The notes beneath the pieces are model-generated. The model was not told the origin of the DNA. It searched no databases and was given only the letters and a program-made list of their open reading frames with translations. A DNA stretch of 64,000 nt from Flavobacterium panacagri (GTDB taxonomy: Bacteria > Bacteroidota > Bacteroidia > Flavobacteriales > Flavobacteriaceae), in the NCBI RefSeq assembly GCF_030378165.1, contig NZ_CP119766.1:3286001-3350000 (forward strand). Direction: 5' to 3'. A program made the position numbers and the translations under genes. Positions within the stretch are counted from its first letter, which is position 1; the number at the start of each line of letters is the position of its first letter. Below are positions 38,836 through 46,585 of this stretch, piece by piece.

Positions 38836-40425
38836 ATGAATAAATTATTTTTTAGAATACTTGTTTTATTGATGAGTTTGTCCTTAATCGGGATAATTCT
38901 GGTTCAAGTATTTTGGTTCAATTCTTCGTTCAAGAATAATGAAGAACAATTTAAATACCACGTTACTCAAGTAATTGGAAATGTTGCAGATAAACTGGAA
39001 CAGCAAGAGGAGTACAGTTTCTACGACAAATACAACCGTATTAAAGACAGCACGGGTAAAATTCCAAAAAAAGAAGATTTACTAGAAGTACTTTATGTAC
39101 AAAGAAACCCAAAAACGAATAAAACAATTGTTTATTCGAGTACTTTGACATCTGAAGATTACGACATAAACGGATCTCTTTTTAACAAAAAGTTCAGTAG
39201 TGAGCGTTTTAAAAATTTTAGTTCAAAAAGAGTGACCGAAGTTTATAATAACAACGGTGGAATTGATAATAACGGTTTAGGACAGAGTATCATTCCTGAT
39301 CTGAAAATTGAAAAATCAGGAAGTTTAGATATTCTAAATAAAGTGCAGCAACAGATTCAATATAAAGATATTGCTTCTTTAACTCCAATAGAAGGAAGGG
39401 TTACAAAAGACAAGCTTTATAAATTATTGAAAAAAGAGCTGGAAGAATATGAAGTTAAAACCAAGTTTGAATTCGCAATATACAGTAATGGAATTCCAAC
39501 CAAGATTAAATCTGATGGATTTCATTCTTTAGATAAAGAAGCAACTTACAGTATTCCGGTTTTTACTGATAATGAAGGAAATAGTAAATATGAATTATCA
39601 GTTACGTTTCCGCACAAAAAGAAGTTCTTATTATCTGAATTATTAAGTATTACTATTCTATCGATAGTTTTTACTTTGATCATAATTGTGGCTTACACGA
39701 GTGCATTAAATCAATTACTGCGTCAAAAACATATTTCTGAGATCAAAACAGATTTTATAAATAATATGACGCATGAATTTAAAACACCAATTGCGACAAT
39801 AAATTTAGCACTAGATGCTATTAGAAGTCCTAAGGTAATTGAAGATAAGGAAAAGGTTTATCGATATCTTCAAATGATTAGAGATGAAAATAAAAGAATG
39901 CATGCTCAGGTCGAAAATGTACTGCGTATTTCTAAACTGGAAAAAAGAGAGCTTGATATTACAAAAGAACCTACTGTAGTTACTGATATAATTGATGATG
40001 CAATAGAACATGTAAATCTAATATTAGAAGATAGACAAGGTACAGTAGAAAGGCATTATGATGCTGCAAGAACAACAGTTTTGATTAATGAAGTTCATTT
40101 TACCAATGTATTGGTTAATATTTTGGAAAATGCCATAAAATATTCTCCGGATGTTCCTAAGATCGAAGTCTTTACAGAGAATGTAAAAGACATGATTTTG
40201 ATAAAAGTTAGAGATCACGGATTAGGAATGAGTAAGATAGCTCAAAAGCGAGTTTTCGAAAAGTTCTATAGAGAACATACAGGAGATTTGCACAACGTAA
40301 AAGGCCACGGTTTAGGTTTGGCCTATGTAAAAAGAATTGTAGAAGACCATAATGGTCAAGTATATGTAGAAAGCGAAAAAGGAAAAGGTAGCACCTTTAT
40401 AATAAAAATACCATTAATAAATTAA
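38836..40425 (+). CDS. Sensor histidine kinase (RprX-like)
   Basis: A 529-residue inner-membrane sensor kinase. One membrane helix lies at residues 7-28, a sensor domain of about 230 residues faces the periplasm, and a second helix spans about 266-290. The dimerisation/phosphoacceptor domain carries H313 (FINNMTHEFKTPIATI), followed by an HATPase domain with N box (NVLVNILENAIKYSP), G1 (VRDHGLGM), F box (FEKFYR) and G2 (GHGLGLAYVKRIVEDHNG). With the response regulator 3 nt downstream it forms a complete two-component system of the RprX/RprY kind known in Bacteroides. The stimulus is not evident. Confidence 0.92.
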   Translation: MNKLFFRILVLLMSLSLIGIILVQVFWFNSSFKNNEEQFKYHVTQVIGNVADKLEQQEEYSFYDKYNRIKDSTGKIPKKEDLLEVLYVQRNPKTNKTIVYSSTLTSEDYDINGSLFNKKFSSERFKNFSSKRVTEVYNNNGGIDNNGLGQSIIPDLKIEKSGSLDILNKVQQQIQYKDIASLTPIEGRVTKDKLYKLLKKELEEYEVKTKFEFAIYSNGIPTKIKSDGFHSLDKEATYSIPVFTDNEGNSKYELSVTFPHKKKFLLSELLSITILSIVFTLIIIVAYTSALNQLLRQKHISEIKTDFINNMTHEFKTPIATINLALDAIRSPKVIEDKEKVYRYLQMIRDENKRMHAQVENVLRISKLEKRELDITKEPTVVTDIIDDAIEHVNLILEDRQGTVERHYDAARTTVLINEVHFTNVLVNILENAIKYSPDVPKIEVFTENVKDMILIKVRDHGLGMSKIAQKRVFEKFYREHTGDLHNVKGHGLGLAYVKRIVEDHNGQVYVESEKGKGSTFIIKIPLIN

Positions 40426-40428
40426 AAT

Positions 40429-41145
40429 ATGGAAAATACTAACAAAAGAATACTTTTAGTAGAAGATGACCTAAATTTTGGGGCGGTTCTTAAAGATTAT
40501 CTAATGTTAAATGACTTTGAAGTTACTTTAGCTAAAAACGGTATGGAAGGTTTCGAAAAATTCAAGAAAGATGTATACGATTTGTGTATTCTTGATGTAA
40601 TGATGCCTTATAAAGATGGTTATACTTTGGCCAAAGAAATTAGAGAAAAGAACAGTGAAGTGCCAATTATCTTTTTAACAGCAAAATCTATGAAAGAAGA
40701 TGTGTTAAAAGGTTACAAAGCTGGTGCTGATGACTATTTAAATAAACCTTTTGATTCAGAAGTTCTTTTAATGAAGATTAAAGCAATCATTCAAAGAAAA
40801 TCTGCTGATACAAAGGCAGAACAAGTACAATTCGAATTTAATATTGGTAAATTCCACTTAAATTCAAAACTTAGATTCTTGACTTATCAAGATGAAGAGC
40901 CTATTAAATTGTCTCCAAAAGAAAATGAATTGCTTAAAATGCTTATTCTTCATGAAAATGACTTAATGCCAAGAGAATTAGCTTTAACAAAAATCTGGAG
41001 AGATGACAACTACTTTACTTCAAGAAGTATGGACGTTTACATCGCTAAATTGAGAAAATATTTGAAAGCAGATGAAGATGTTGAAATCTTAAACATCCAT
41101 GGAGAAGGATTCAGATTAGTGGTAAAAAGCAAAGTTGCTGAATAA
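40429..41145 (+). CDS. OmpR-family response regulator (RprY-like)
   Basis: A 238-residue transcription factor and partner of the kinase just upstream. The receiver domain (1-120) has D13/D14 acidic residues, phosphoacceptor D56 (LCILDVMMPYKDG), T/S at FLTAKSMKEDVLKGYKAGADDYL and the KPF lysine. A winged-helix OmpR/PhoB output domain (about 135-232) contains IKLSPKENELLKMLILHEN, TSRSMDVYIAKLRKYL and ILNIHGEGFRL. A terminator follows at 41166-41194. Confidence 0.95.
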   Translation: MENTNKRILLVEDDLNFGAVLKDYLMLNDFEVTLAKNGMEGFEKFKKDVYDLCILDVMMPYKDGYTLAKEIREKNSEVPIIFLTAKSMKEDVLKGYKAGADDYLNKPFDSEVLLMKIKAIIQRKSADTKAEQVQFEFNIGKFHLNSKLRFLTYQDEEPIKLSPKENELLKMLILHENDLMPRELALTKIWRDDNYFTSRSMDVYIAKLRKYLKADEDVEILNIHGEGFRLVVKSKVAE

Positions 41146-41165
41146 CGAATTCACTTAAAATAATA

Positions 41166-41194
41166 TAAAAGCTCTGAGAAATCAGGGCTTTTTT
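41166..41194 (+). terminator. Terminator after the response regulator gene
   Basis: AAAGCTCTGA and TCAGGGCTTT form a 10-bp stem with one G-U pair, loop GAAA, and a following T-run. Confidence 0.88.
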
Positions 41195-41232
41195 TATACT
41201 TCGAAACAAAATAATTTTTAAATCTTTTAACC

Positions 41233-41256
41233 TGTTTTAACATGTTTTAACATGTT
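41233..41256 (+). repeat. Tandem 10-bp repeat TGTTTTAACA
   Basis: The 10-mer TGTTTTAACA occurs twice head to tail (41233-41242, 41243-41252), followed by a partial third copy TGTT. Each copy contains the near-palindrome TGTTTTAACA. It lies about 150 nt before the short ORF at 41412 and could be a regulator binding site. Confidence 0.4.
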
Positions 41257-41411
41257 GATTATCAATGTTTTGTTTTTGATTTATTTGCTTGGTTATTATT
41301 GGTTTAATTTTATTTTGAAGAATTTTCTTTAAAATAAATTTGGAAAATCAAAAAACAATTCACAATATTTGCACACGAAAAAAATAATAACCCTTTAAAA
41401 ACGAAGAAAAA

Positions 41412-41495
41412 ATGTTTGTACTTATATTGACATCACAAAGCTTCACACCAAACGGATTTGGTGCAGCAATTCTTCGTGGCTTATTTCAATCTTAG
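41412..41495 (+). CDS. 27-codon ORF in a short transcription unit (small protein, leader or sRNA)
   Basis: The frame MFVLILTSQS onward to GLFQS starts at an ATG preceded by AAGAAAAA and ends at TAG 41493-41495. A possible promoter lies just upstream (TTG near 41340; AATATTTG near 41370, one mismatch from TAnnTTTG), and a very strong terminator begins 22 nt after the stop. A hairpin CACCAAA-CGGA-TTTGGTG sits inside the frame (about 41455-41472). The whole unit is roughly 175 nt. I recognise no homologue, so it may be a small protein, an attenuating leader or a structured RNA. Confidence 0.45.
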   Translation: MFVLILTSQSFTPNGFGAAILRGLFQS

Positions 41496-41516
41496 AAATA
41501 TATTTTTTAGCTATAT

Positions 41517-41552
41517 AAAAAAGCCCGAAGACATTTAGTTTCGGGCTTTTTT
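41517..41552 (+). terminator. Strong terminator of the short unit upstream of the rtcB operon
   Basis: AAAAAAGCCCGAA and TTCGGGCTTTTTT pair over 13 bp with a 10-nt loop and a T-run. It lies 109 nt before the first gene of the rtcB operon, so that operon needs either its own promoter or readthrough. Confidence 0.92.
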
Positions 41553-41660
41553 TATTCTAGACACTTCAAATTTTCCCGAAAAACCGATTTATTATCTATC
41601 TGTATCGATAGAATGTTTAAGCCTATATGGCTGTTAATTTAATGCACTATAATTTTTTAA

Positions 41661-42407
41661 ATGGAAAATTATACGGTAGGCGAGTATGCTTTATGTACTC
41701 GTTTTAAAAGTAAAAGAAGGAAAAAAAGATTAGTAAAAGAAGATTTTGAAAGACAATTAATCCAACTGGACAAGCTTGAAAAAAAACTTTGGAAACAGCG
41801 TAATAACTTGCCTTGGATTCTGCTTGATGAGCCTTATCAAAATGGATGGCAGCGTTATTTTAAATTAAGAGATGATGTTGTAAAATCAAGTGAAGCAGAA
41901 TTTTACAAAACGCTATTGGAAAAGATAAATACTTGGCAATTTTCTTCGGATAAAACCTTTAAAAAGAAGAAAAGTAAAAAGAGAAAAAATGCTTCTTCTG
42001 TACGAATTCAAAGACTGAAAGAATTTACTGAAAGTGAATGGAACAATCCAAAATTAGAATTGTCAGAAAGAGAAAAAGGGCATTTTACAAAGCAAGAACG
42101 TTGGAGTAAAGTTTTTGAGAGATATAGAATTCATTATGAGTTTAACGAGCCTTGGCGCTATGAGCATCAGGTAAAACCGTACATGATTACGCATAAAAGA
42201 ATGTTGGATTCTGATTTAGAAAGGGAAATTCAGCTTATTTTAAATTATACTTCAAATTATAATCTTAGAGGAAAAATAAACAAATTAGTAAAAGGACAAT
42301 CTTATAATTGGGGGTATTTTCAAAGTGAAAACCCAAGAGAGATAAGTCCAATAAAAAATAAAAGTCTACACCTATTGTATCAGGAATATGTAGATGAAAT
42401 GATATAA
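41661..42407 (+). CDS. Uncharacterised basic protein at the head of the rtcB-prfH operon
   Basis: A 248-residue cytoplasmic protein I do not recognise. It is strongly basic: residues 16-26 (KSKRRKKRLVK) and 97-110 (a run of Lys/Arg) are likely nucleic-acid contacts. Aromatic segments such as NGWQRYFKLRDDV, FNEPWRYEHQVKPYMITHKRMLDSDLEREI and SYNWGYFQSENPREISPI are well spaced and helical. It begins the five-gene operon and lies 3 nt before rtcB, so a role in RNA handling with RtcB and PrfH is likely by context. No catalytic motif is apparent. Confidence 0.8.
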   Translation: MENYTVGEYALCTRFKSKRRKKRLVKEDFERQLIQLDKLEKKLWKQRNNLPWILLDEPYQNGWQRYFKLRDDVVKSSEAEFYKTLLEKINTWQFSSDKTFKKKKSKKRKNASSVRIQRLKEFTESEWNNPKLELSEREKGHFTKQERWSKVFERYRIHYEFNEPWRYEHQVKPYMITHKRMLDSDLEREIQLILNYTSNYNLRGKINKLVKGQSYNWGYFQSENPREISPIKNKSLHLLYQEYVDEMI

Positions 42408-42410
42408 ATC

Positions 42411-43802
42411 ATGGGAAATAAATTATCCGGAAAAGACCTGATTAAATTGGGTTTTCCAAAGAACAATTCAATAAATATAGCCTTAGGGCAAATAAACAGA
42501 TATAGAAAAAGAGAAAAAAAAGAATCTATTCTAACAGAAGCAAAAGATGTTTTGCTAAATCCTGAAAAGTACGAAGGAAATGGAACTTGGGGAAAGGTAG
42601 CTGAAGGTTTGATAAAACCTGTTCAGGTAAGAATGCATCAGCTTAAAAACACTAGAGCGCCGTTTAAAATTTTTGGAGAAAATGAAATCGACGATCAGGC
42701 AAAATTTCAATTATATGATTCATTAAAACTGCCAATTTCAGTTGCTGGAGCCTTAATGCCGGATGCGCATTCAGGTTATGGATTGCCAATTGGTGGCGTA
42801 CTAGCAACAGATAATGCCGTGATTCCATACGGAGTTGGAGTTGATATCGGTTGCCGAATGAGCCTTTCGATTTTTGATTTGCCAGCTTCTCATTTTAAAG
42901 GAAAAGAGCATCAGTTGGAAGCAATTTTGAAAGACAATACAAAGTTCGGAATGTATGAAACGCACGCTTCTCGTGTCGATCATGAGGTGTTTTACAATAG
43001 CGGATTTCAGGATATTCCGTTATTGAAAAATCTTTTTCCAAAAGCCTATAAACAATTAGGAACTTCAGGCGGAGGGAATCATTTTGTAGAATTTGGAATT
43101 GCTAAAATTGATAATCCTGAGAACGAGTGGAAATTGGAAAAAGGTGAATATTTTGCAGTTCTTTCACATAGCGGTTCACGTGGATTGGGCGCAAACATTG
43201 CGAAGCATTACACGTATTTGGCAACAAAGCAGTGTCCGTTACCAAAAAATGTACAGCATTTAGCCTGGTTGGATTTGAATACGCACGATGGTCAGGAATA
43301 TTGGCTGGCGATGAATTTAGCAGGAGAATATGCTAAAGCTTGTCACGACGATATTCACAGAAGAATTGCCAAAGCAATTGGAAAAAGGGTAGTGGTAACA
43401 ATTGAAAATCACCACAATTTTGCTTGGAAAGAAATGGTTAACGGTCAGGAATGTATTGTGCACAGAAAAGGTGCAACGCCAGCAGGAGAAGGGCAATTAG
43501 GAATTATTCCGGGTTCGATGACTGCTTCAGGTTTTATTGTGAAAGGCAAAGGAAATGCTGAAAGTTTGAATTCTGCTTCGCACGGCGCGGGACGTTTGTT
43601 TTCGAGAGCGAAATGCAAAAGTACTTTTACACAAAGCGAAATCAAAAAAGTTTTGAAAGCCAACGACGTAACCTTGATAGGAGGAAATATTGACGAAGCG
43701 CCAATGGCCTACAAAGACATTACAAAAGTGATGGCAAACCAGACAGATTTAGTGGAGGTTTTAGGAACGTTTACGCCTAAAATTGTTAGAATGGATCGCT
43801 AA
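42411..43802 (+). CDS. rtcB: RNA-splicing ligase RtcB
   Basis: RtcB joins RNA 2',3'-cyclic phosphate (or 3'-phosphate) ends to 5'-OH ends using GTP and Mn2+. The 463-residue protein keeps the catalytic set: C148 in GVDIGCRM, N223/H224 in GGGNHFVEFG, H253 in LSHSGSRGLG, H334/H335 in ENHHNFAW, and the guanylylated histidine H391 in SASHGAGRLFSRAK. PDAHSGYGLPIGGV is also diagnostic. It lacks the RtcR regulator or RtcA cyclase found in some bacteria and is instead placed with prfH, a pairing known for RtcB2-type ligases in rRNA or tRNA repair. The gap to the next gene is 13 nt. Confidence 0.95.
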   Translation: MGNKLSGKDLIKLGFPKNNSINIALGQINRYRKREKKESILTEAKDVLLNPEKYEGNGTWGKVAEGLIKPVQVRMHQLKNTRAPFKIFGENEIDDQAKFQLYDSLKLPISVAGALMPDAHSGYGLPIGGVLATDNAVIPYGVGVDIGCRMSLSIFDLPASHFKGKEHQLEAILKDNTKFGMYETHASRVDHEVFYNSGFQDIPLLKNLFPKAYKQLGTSGGGNHFVEFGIAKIDNPENEWKLEKGEYFAVLSHSGSRGLGANIAKHYTYLATKQCPLPKNVQHLAWLDLNTHDGQEYWLAMNLAGEYAKACHDDIHRRIAKAIGKRVVVTIENHHNFAWKEMVNGQECIVHRKGATPAGEGQLGIIPGSMTASGFIVKGKGNAESLNSASHGAGRLFSRAKCKSTFTQSEIKKVLKANDVTLIGGNIDEAPMAYKDITKVMANQTDLVEVLGTFTPKIVRMDR

Positions 43803-43815
43803 AAAGTAAAAAATT

Positions 43816-44421
43816 ATGGAAAGGTTTCAAGATGAAAATAAATGGCTGGGACATTTTTATAACGAGATTTTCGTGAAATGTCCCAAATGTGAATCTAAAG
43901 GAGTTTTGAAAGGAGTTCCTAAAAATTGTGAATGTGGAAAATGCATAACAATGACTTTTGAATGTAAATCCTGTTTTTATAAAGTTGATGAACCAGTTTA
44001 TCAATACAAAGCACTTGGAAAGCATTACTGTGGTAATTGTTATGAAAAATTTGAGTATGAGTCTCCTATTTTCAAAGAAAGACCAGAAATGTATCAGGTT
44101 AAATGTCCGCATTGCAGTTTTAGCGAGGAAATAAAACCTGCGATTTTAAGAACTAGAAAAGAACCGCAAAAAGATGGTTTGGTAAGAGAACCTTGGCACA
44201 ATTTACAGCTTTGGTTTCAAAAAGAAGTCAGAGGAAATGTTTTTTGGGTTTACAATCAGGAACATTTAGTGTACTTGGAAAAATACATTAAAGCTGATTT
44301 AAGAGAGAGAAATAATAATGGAAGCGGTAATGGAACAATGGTTTCACGACTTCCAAAATTTATTAAAGAAGCAAAAAACAGAGAAAAGCTTCTTAAAGTA
44401 TTAGAAAAATGGAAAGAATAA
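43816..44421 (+). CDS. Multi-zinc-ribbon protein in the rtcB-prfH operon
   Basis: A 201-residue protein, not recognised as a named family. Eleven cysteines fall in the first 100 residues in zinc-binding spacing: C22/C25, C38/C40/C43, C50/C53, C72/C75 and C97/C100 (VKCPKC, NCECGKC, FECKSC, YCGNC, KCPHC), enough for two to three zinc ribbons of the kind found in ribosomal, RNA-polymerase or release-factor-associated proteins. The C-terminal half (about 110-201) is charged and includes PWHNLQLWFQKEVRGNVFWVYN. It overlaps prfH by 13 nt, so translation of the two is coupled. An RNA- or ribosome-binding role is inferred from context. Confidence 0.8.
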   Translation: MERFQDENKWLGHFYNEIFVKCPKCESKGVLKGVPKNCECGKCITMTFECKSCFYKVDEPVYQYKALGKHYCGNCYEKFEYESPIFKERPEMYQVKCPHCSFSEEIKPAILRTRKEPQKDGLVREPWHNLQLWFQKEVRGNVFWVYNQEHLVYLEKYIKADLRERNNNGSGNGTMVSRLPKFIKEAKNREKLLKVLEKWKE

Positions 44422-45098
44422 TTCAGATAACAGCGGGTCGCGGGCCTGCAGAATGTACTTGGGTTGTCGCCCAAGTGCTTAAAAAAGTTTTAGAAGAAGC
44501 TGAAGACCAGAATTTAGAGGTGGTTTTATTGCAAAGAGAAAAAGGAGAAGAAAACGGAACGATAGAAACTGCATCGATTGCTGTAAAAGGAAATAATGCT
44601 GATAAGTTTGTGAAGTCTTGGGTCGGAACGATTCAATGGATTGGACAAAGTCAGTTTAGGAAAATGCACAAACGTAAAAATTGGTTTATTGGAATTTTTG
44701 AAATTGAACAACAAAAAAATGCTTCAGTTTCAGAAAATGATATTCAGTATCAAGCCATGCGAAGTTCAGGAGCAGGTGGTCAGCATGTGAATAAAGTCAG
44801 TTCGGCAATTCGGGCGACACATATTCCAACAGGAATTGCAGTTGTAGCAATGGATAGCCGTTCGCAGCATCAAAACAAAAAACTGGCAACAGAAAGATTA
44901 TTAAAAAAATTAGAAGACGAAAAACTAGTTCAGCTTAAAAATCATGTAGGAAGACAGTGGGAAAATCAGCTCAATGTAGAGCGCGGAAATCCAGTGAGAG
45001 TTTTTACGGGAAGTGATTTTAAAAAGAACAAAGTAGAGAAAAGTTATAAAGGAACTCGTCAGAAATTAAAAAACGATTTACGCAATGAAAACAACTGA
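44409..45098 (+). CDS. prfH: Peptide chain release factor-like protein PrfH
   Basis: PrfH is a class I release factor paralogue that lacks the stop-codon-reading domains but keeps the peptidyl-tRNA hydrolysis domain. The GGQ motif is at residues 123-125 (RSSGAGGQHVNKVSSAIRATHIP), followed by VVAMDSRSQHQNKKLA and the basic C-terminal helix ending KKNKVEKSYKGTRQKLKN. It is 229 residues, much shorter than RF1/RF2 as expected. Genes of this type neighbour rtcB, and the enterobacterial rtcB2-prfH pair has been linked to repair of ribosomes cut in the 16S decoding centre. It overlaps the zinc-ribbon gene by 13 nt and the TPR gene by 14 nt. Confidence 0.93.
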   Translation: MERIIQITAGRGPAECTWVVAQVLKKVLEEAEDQNLEVVLLQREKGEENGTIETASIAVKGNNADKFVKSWVGTIQWIGQSQFRKMHKRKNWFIGIFEIEQQKNASVSENDIQYQAMRSSGAGGQHVNKVSSAIRATHIPTGIAVVAMDSRSQHQNKKLATERLLKKLEDEKLVQLKNHVGRQWENQLNVERGNPVRVFTGSDFKKNKVEKSYKGTRQKLKNDLRNENN

Positions 45099-45615
45099 TA
45101 AATACCTTTTTCAAGCCTTGGATAATTATCCGTTTTGGTTGGAAGGAACAATAGAATCTTTAGATTATGCTTTTTCTTATGATGATAAAAATACAATGGT
45201 TTTGTGTTTGTACGGAAGAATTCAGGCAGAGCAATTGATGAACTATGAAGAAGCGAAATCTTATTTTCAGCAGGCTTTATCGATTAATATTCATGCTCTT
45301 GAAGTGTATCCGTATTATTTAAAAACTTTGATTTTAAATGAAGATTATGAAGAAGCTCGAAAGCTCATTGATTTTGCCTTAACGGTAAAAGGAATCAATA
45401 AATCCGAGATTTATGTCAAGAAAGCCATTCTTTTAGAAGTGCAAAATGAGTTTAAAAAGGCTTTAAAAGAAATTAAAAATGCTAAACTTCATTCGTTGCA
45501 ATTTAATTATGAATCTGATATTTCAGATGTTGAGAAGAGAATTGAGAATAAAATTGATTTGCTTAAAAAGAAGAAAAAGAAAACTAAAAAAGATTCTAAA
45601 AAGAAATCGAAATGA
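45085..45615 (+). CDS. TPR-like protein, last gene of the rtcB-prfH operon
   Basis: A 176-residue helical protein with tetratricopeptide-like repeats: residues 10-42 (NYPFWLEGTIESLDYAFSYDDKNTMVLCLYG), then YEEAKSYFQQALSINIHALEVYPYYLKTLIL, YEEARKLIDFALTVKGI and FKKALKEIKNAKLH. The C terminus is a lysine tail (about residues 160-176) that could touch RNA. Its ATG overlaps prfH by 14 nt. A repeat scaffold beside PrfH and RtcB suggests an adaptor, but this is inference. A terminator follows at once. Confidence 0.8.
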   Translation: MKTTDKYLFQALDNYPFWLEGTIESLDYAFSYDDKNTMVLCLYGRIQAEQLMNYEEAKSYFQQALSINIHALEVYPYYLKTLILNEDYEEARKLIDFALTVKGINKSEIYVKKAILLEVQNEFKKALKEIKNAKLHSLQFNYESDISDVEKRIENKIDLLKKKKKKTKKDSKKKSK

Positions 45616-45624
45616 TTTTGATAA

Positions 45625-45654
45625 AAAAAACGATGCAATTTGCATCGTTTTTTT
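45625..45654 (+). terminator. Terminator of the rtcB-prfH operon
   Basis: CGATGCAA and TTGCATCG pair around one T, extended by A-T pairs from the flanking A- and T-runs; it ends with a T-run and starts 10 nt after the TPR stop. Confidence 0.9.
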
Positions 45655-45664
45655 ATTGATTCCA

Positions 45665-45753
45665 CTTTCCTGCAAGGTTTTCAAAACCTTGTAGGTTTGT
45701 TATTTAAATTCTAACATTTATACCTACAAGGTTTTGAAAACCTTGCAGGAAAG
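45665..45753. repeat. Perfect 32-bp inverted repeat of palindromic arms
   Basis: Left arm 45665-45696 and right arm 45722-45753 are exact reverse complements over 32 bp, with a 25-nt AT-rich spacer. Each arm itself contains the palindrome CAAGGTTTT(C/G)AAAACCTTG, so each can fold alone or with its partner. The element lies in the convergent gap between the rtcB operon and the thioesterase gene. It looks like a dispersed palindromic element, not a terminator. Confidence 0.85.
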
Positions 45754-45763
45754 AAATTGCGAT

Positions 45764-46510
45764 TTACTTCCAATGCAATTCCAAAGCAAAACACGTTTTT
45801 TCGTCTTTTGTAATGCTGAATGTTGCTGTTGTGTGATCGTCATCTTCGCTTTCGTGAATTACAACATTATCTTGTAGTGAAAGTTCTTTCATGAAATTCA
45901 TTTCGAAGCTTTTAACTTCTTGTTTCATGATTCTTTTTGGATCTACGTGATCCAAACACCATTCCAGATATTTTACATTATTTACGTGATTTACAATGTC
46001 TAAATCGGATAAATAAACTGTTTTTTCAAAAACCGCTTCTTTTTCGTGGTTGATATTGATTTTTGAAAACCCTTCTTCTGTTGCTCTTTTTTCAGGGAAT
46101 AATTCGAAGTGTTCAAAAGGCAATGCTAAAGCTTCTGGACGACGCGCTTTGGTATTAAAAACGGCCCAATAGGTTTCGCTTCCAACAATTTTTTTTCCGT
46201 TTACATACATTTCCAACGCACGAACAGAACGTGAATTTTCTAGGCTGTTAATCCATGTTTTAACGGTTACAACATCTTGCCATTTTGGTAATGCTGAAAT
46301 TTCAACACGCATTCGGCTTAAAACCCAAGCTTGATCAAATTCCTGCATATCCGTAAAGCTGATGCCGCCAACTTCAGAATGTGCGGCGGCGGTTAACTGT
46401 AAAAGGTTACACAAATCAGTATATTTTAAAAAACCTGTTGGCGTACATTGTGTGAAATTGATTTCCCAGTCTTTGCTTAGAACTGATGTGAAATTGGGAG
46501 ATATTGGCAT
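45764..46510 (-). CDS. Acyl-ACP thioesterase (FatA/FatB-like family)
   Basis: A 248-residue cytoplasmic double-hotdog enzyme predicted to hydrolyse acyl-ACP to free fatty acid, as in the bacterial acyl-ACP thioesterase family (PF01643). Recognisable parts are TGFLKYTDLCNLLQLTAAAHSEV in the first hotdog, WVLSRMRVEISALPKWQDVVTVKTWINSLENSRSVRALEMYVNGK, and the second hotdog VYLSDLDIVNHVNNVKYLEWCLD, where the D-N-H-x-x-N-x-x-Y pattern holds the catalytic Asn/His. It is probably co-transcribed with miaA (75 nt gap containing TAGAAAATAGAA-type repeats). Confidence 0.88.
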   Translation of the reverse strand: MPISPNFTSVLSKDWEINFTQCTPTGFLKYTDLCNLLQLTAAAHSEVGGISFTDMQEFDQAWVLSRMRVEISALPKWQDVVTVKTWINSLENSRSVRALEMYVNGKKIVGSETYWAVFNTKARRPEALALPFEHFELFPEKRATEEGFSKININHEKEAVFEKTVYLSDLDIVNHVNNVKYLEWCLDHVDPKRIMKQEVKSFEMNFMKELSLQDNVVIHESEDDDHTTATFSITKDEKTCFALELHWK

Positions 46511-46585
46511 TTTAATATTTTAGAGTGTTGAATTTAGATTTTTCTATCAGAGAATAGAATATAGAAAATAGAAAAAAGACTTCCT

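Noticed and set aside
43786..44112. 108-codon minus-strand open frame over the zinc-ribbon gene
   Set aside because: It is a shadow of the plus-strand gene with the clear CxxC motifs; the translated residues are Phe/Ile-rich with no motif.
45665..45753. Inverted repeat as terminator of the thioesterase gene
   Set aside because: The stem is too long, there is no adjacent T-run, and each arm is itself palindromic, so a dispersed element fits better.
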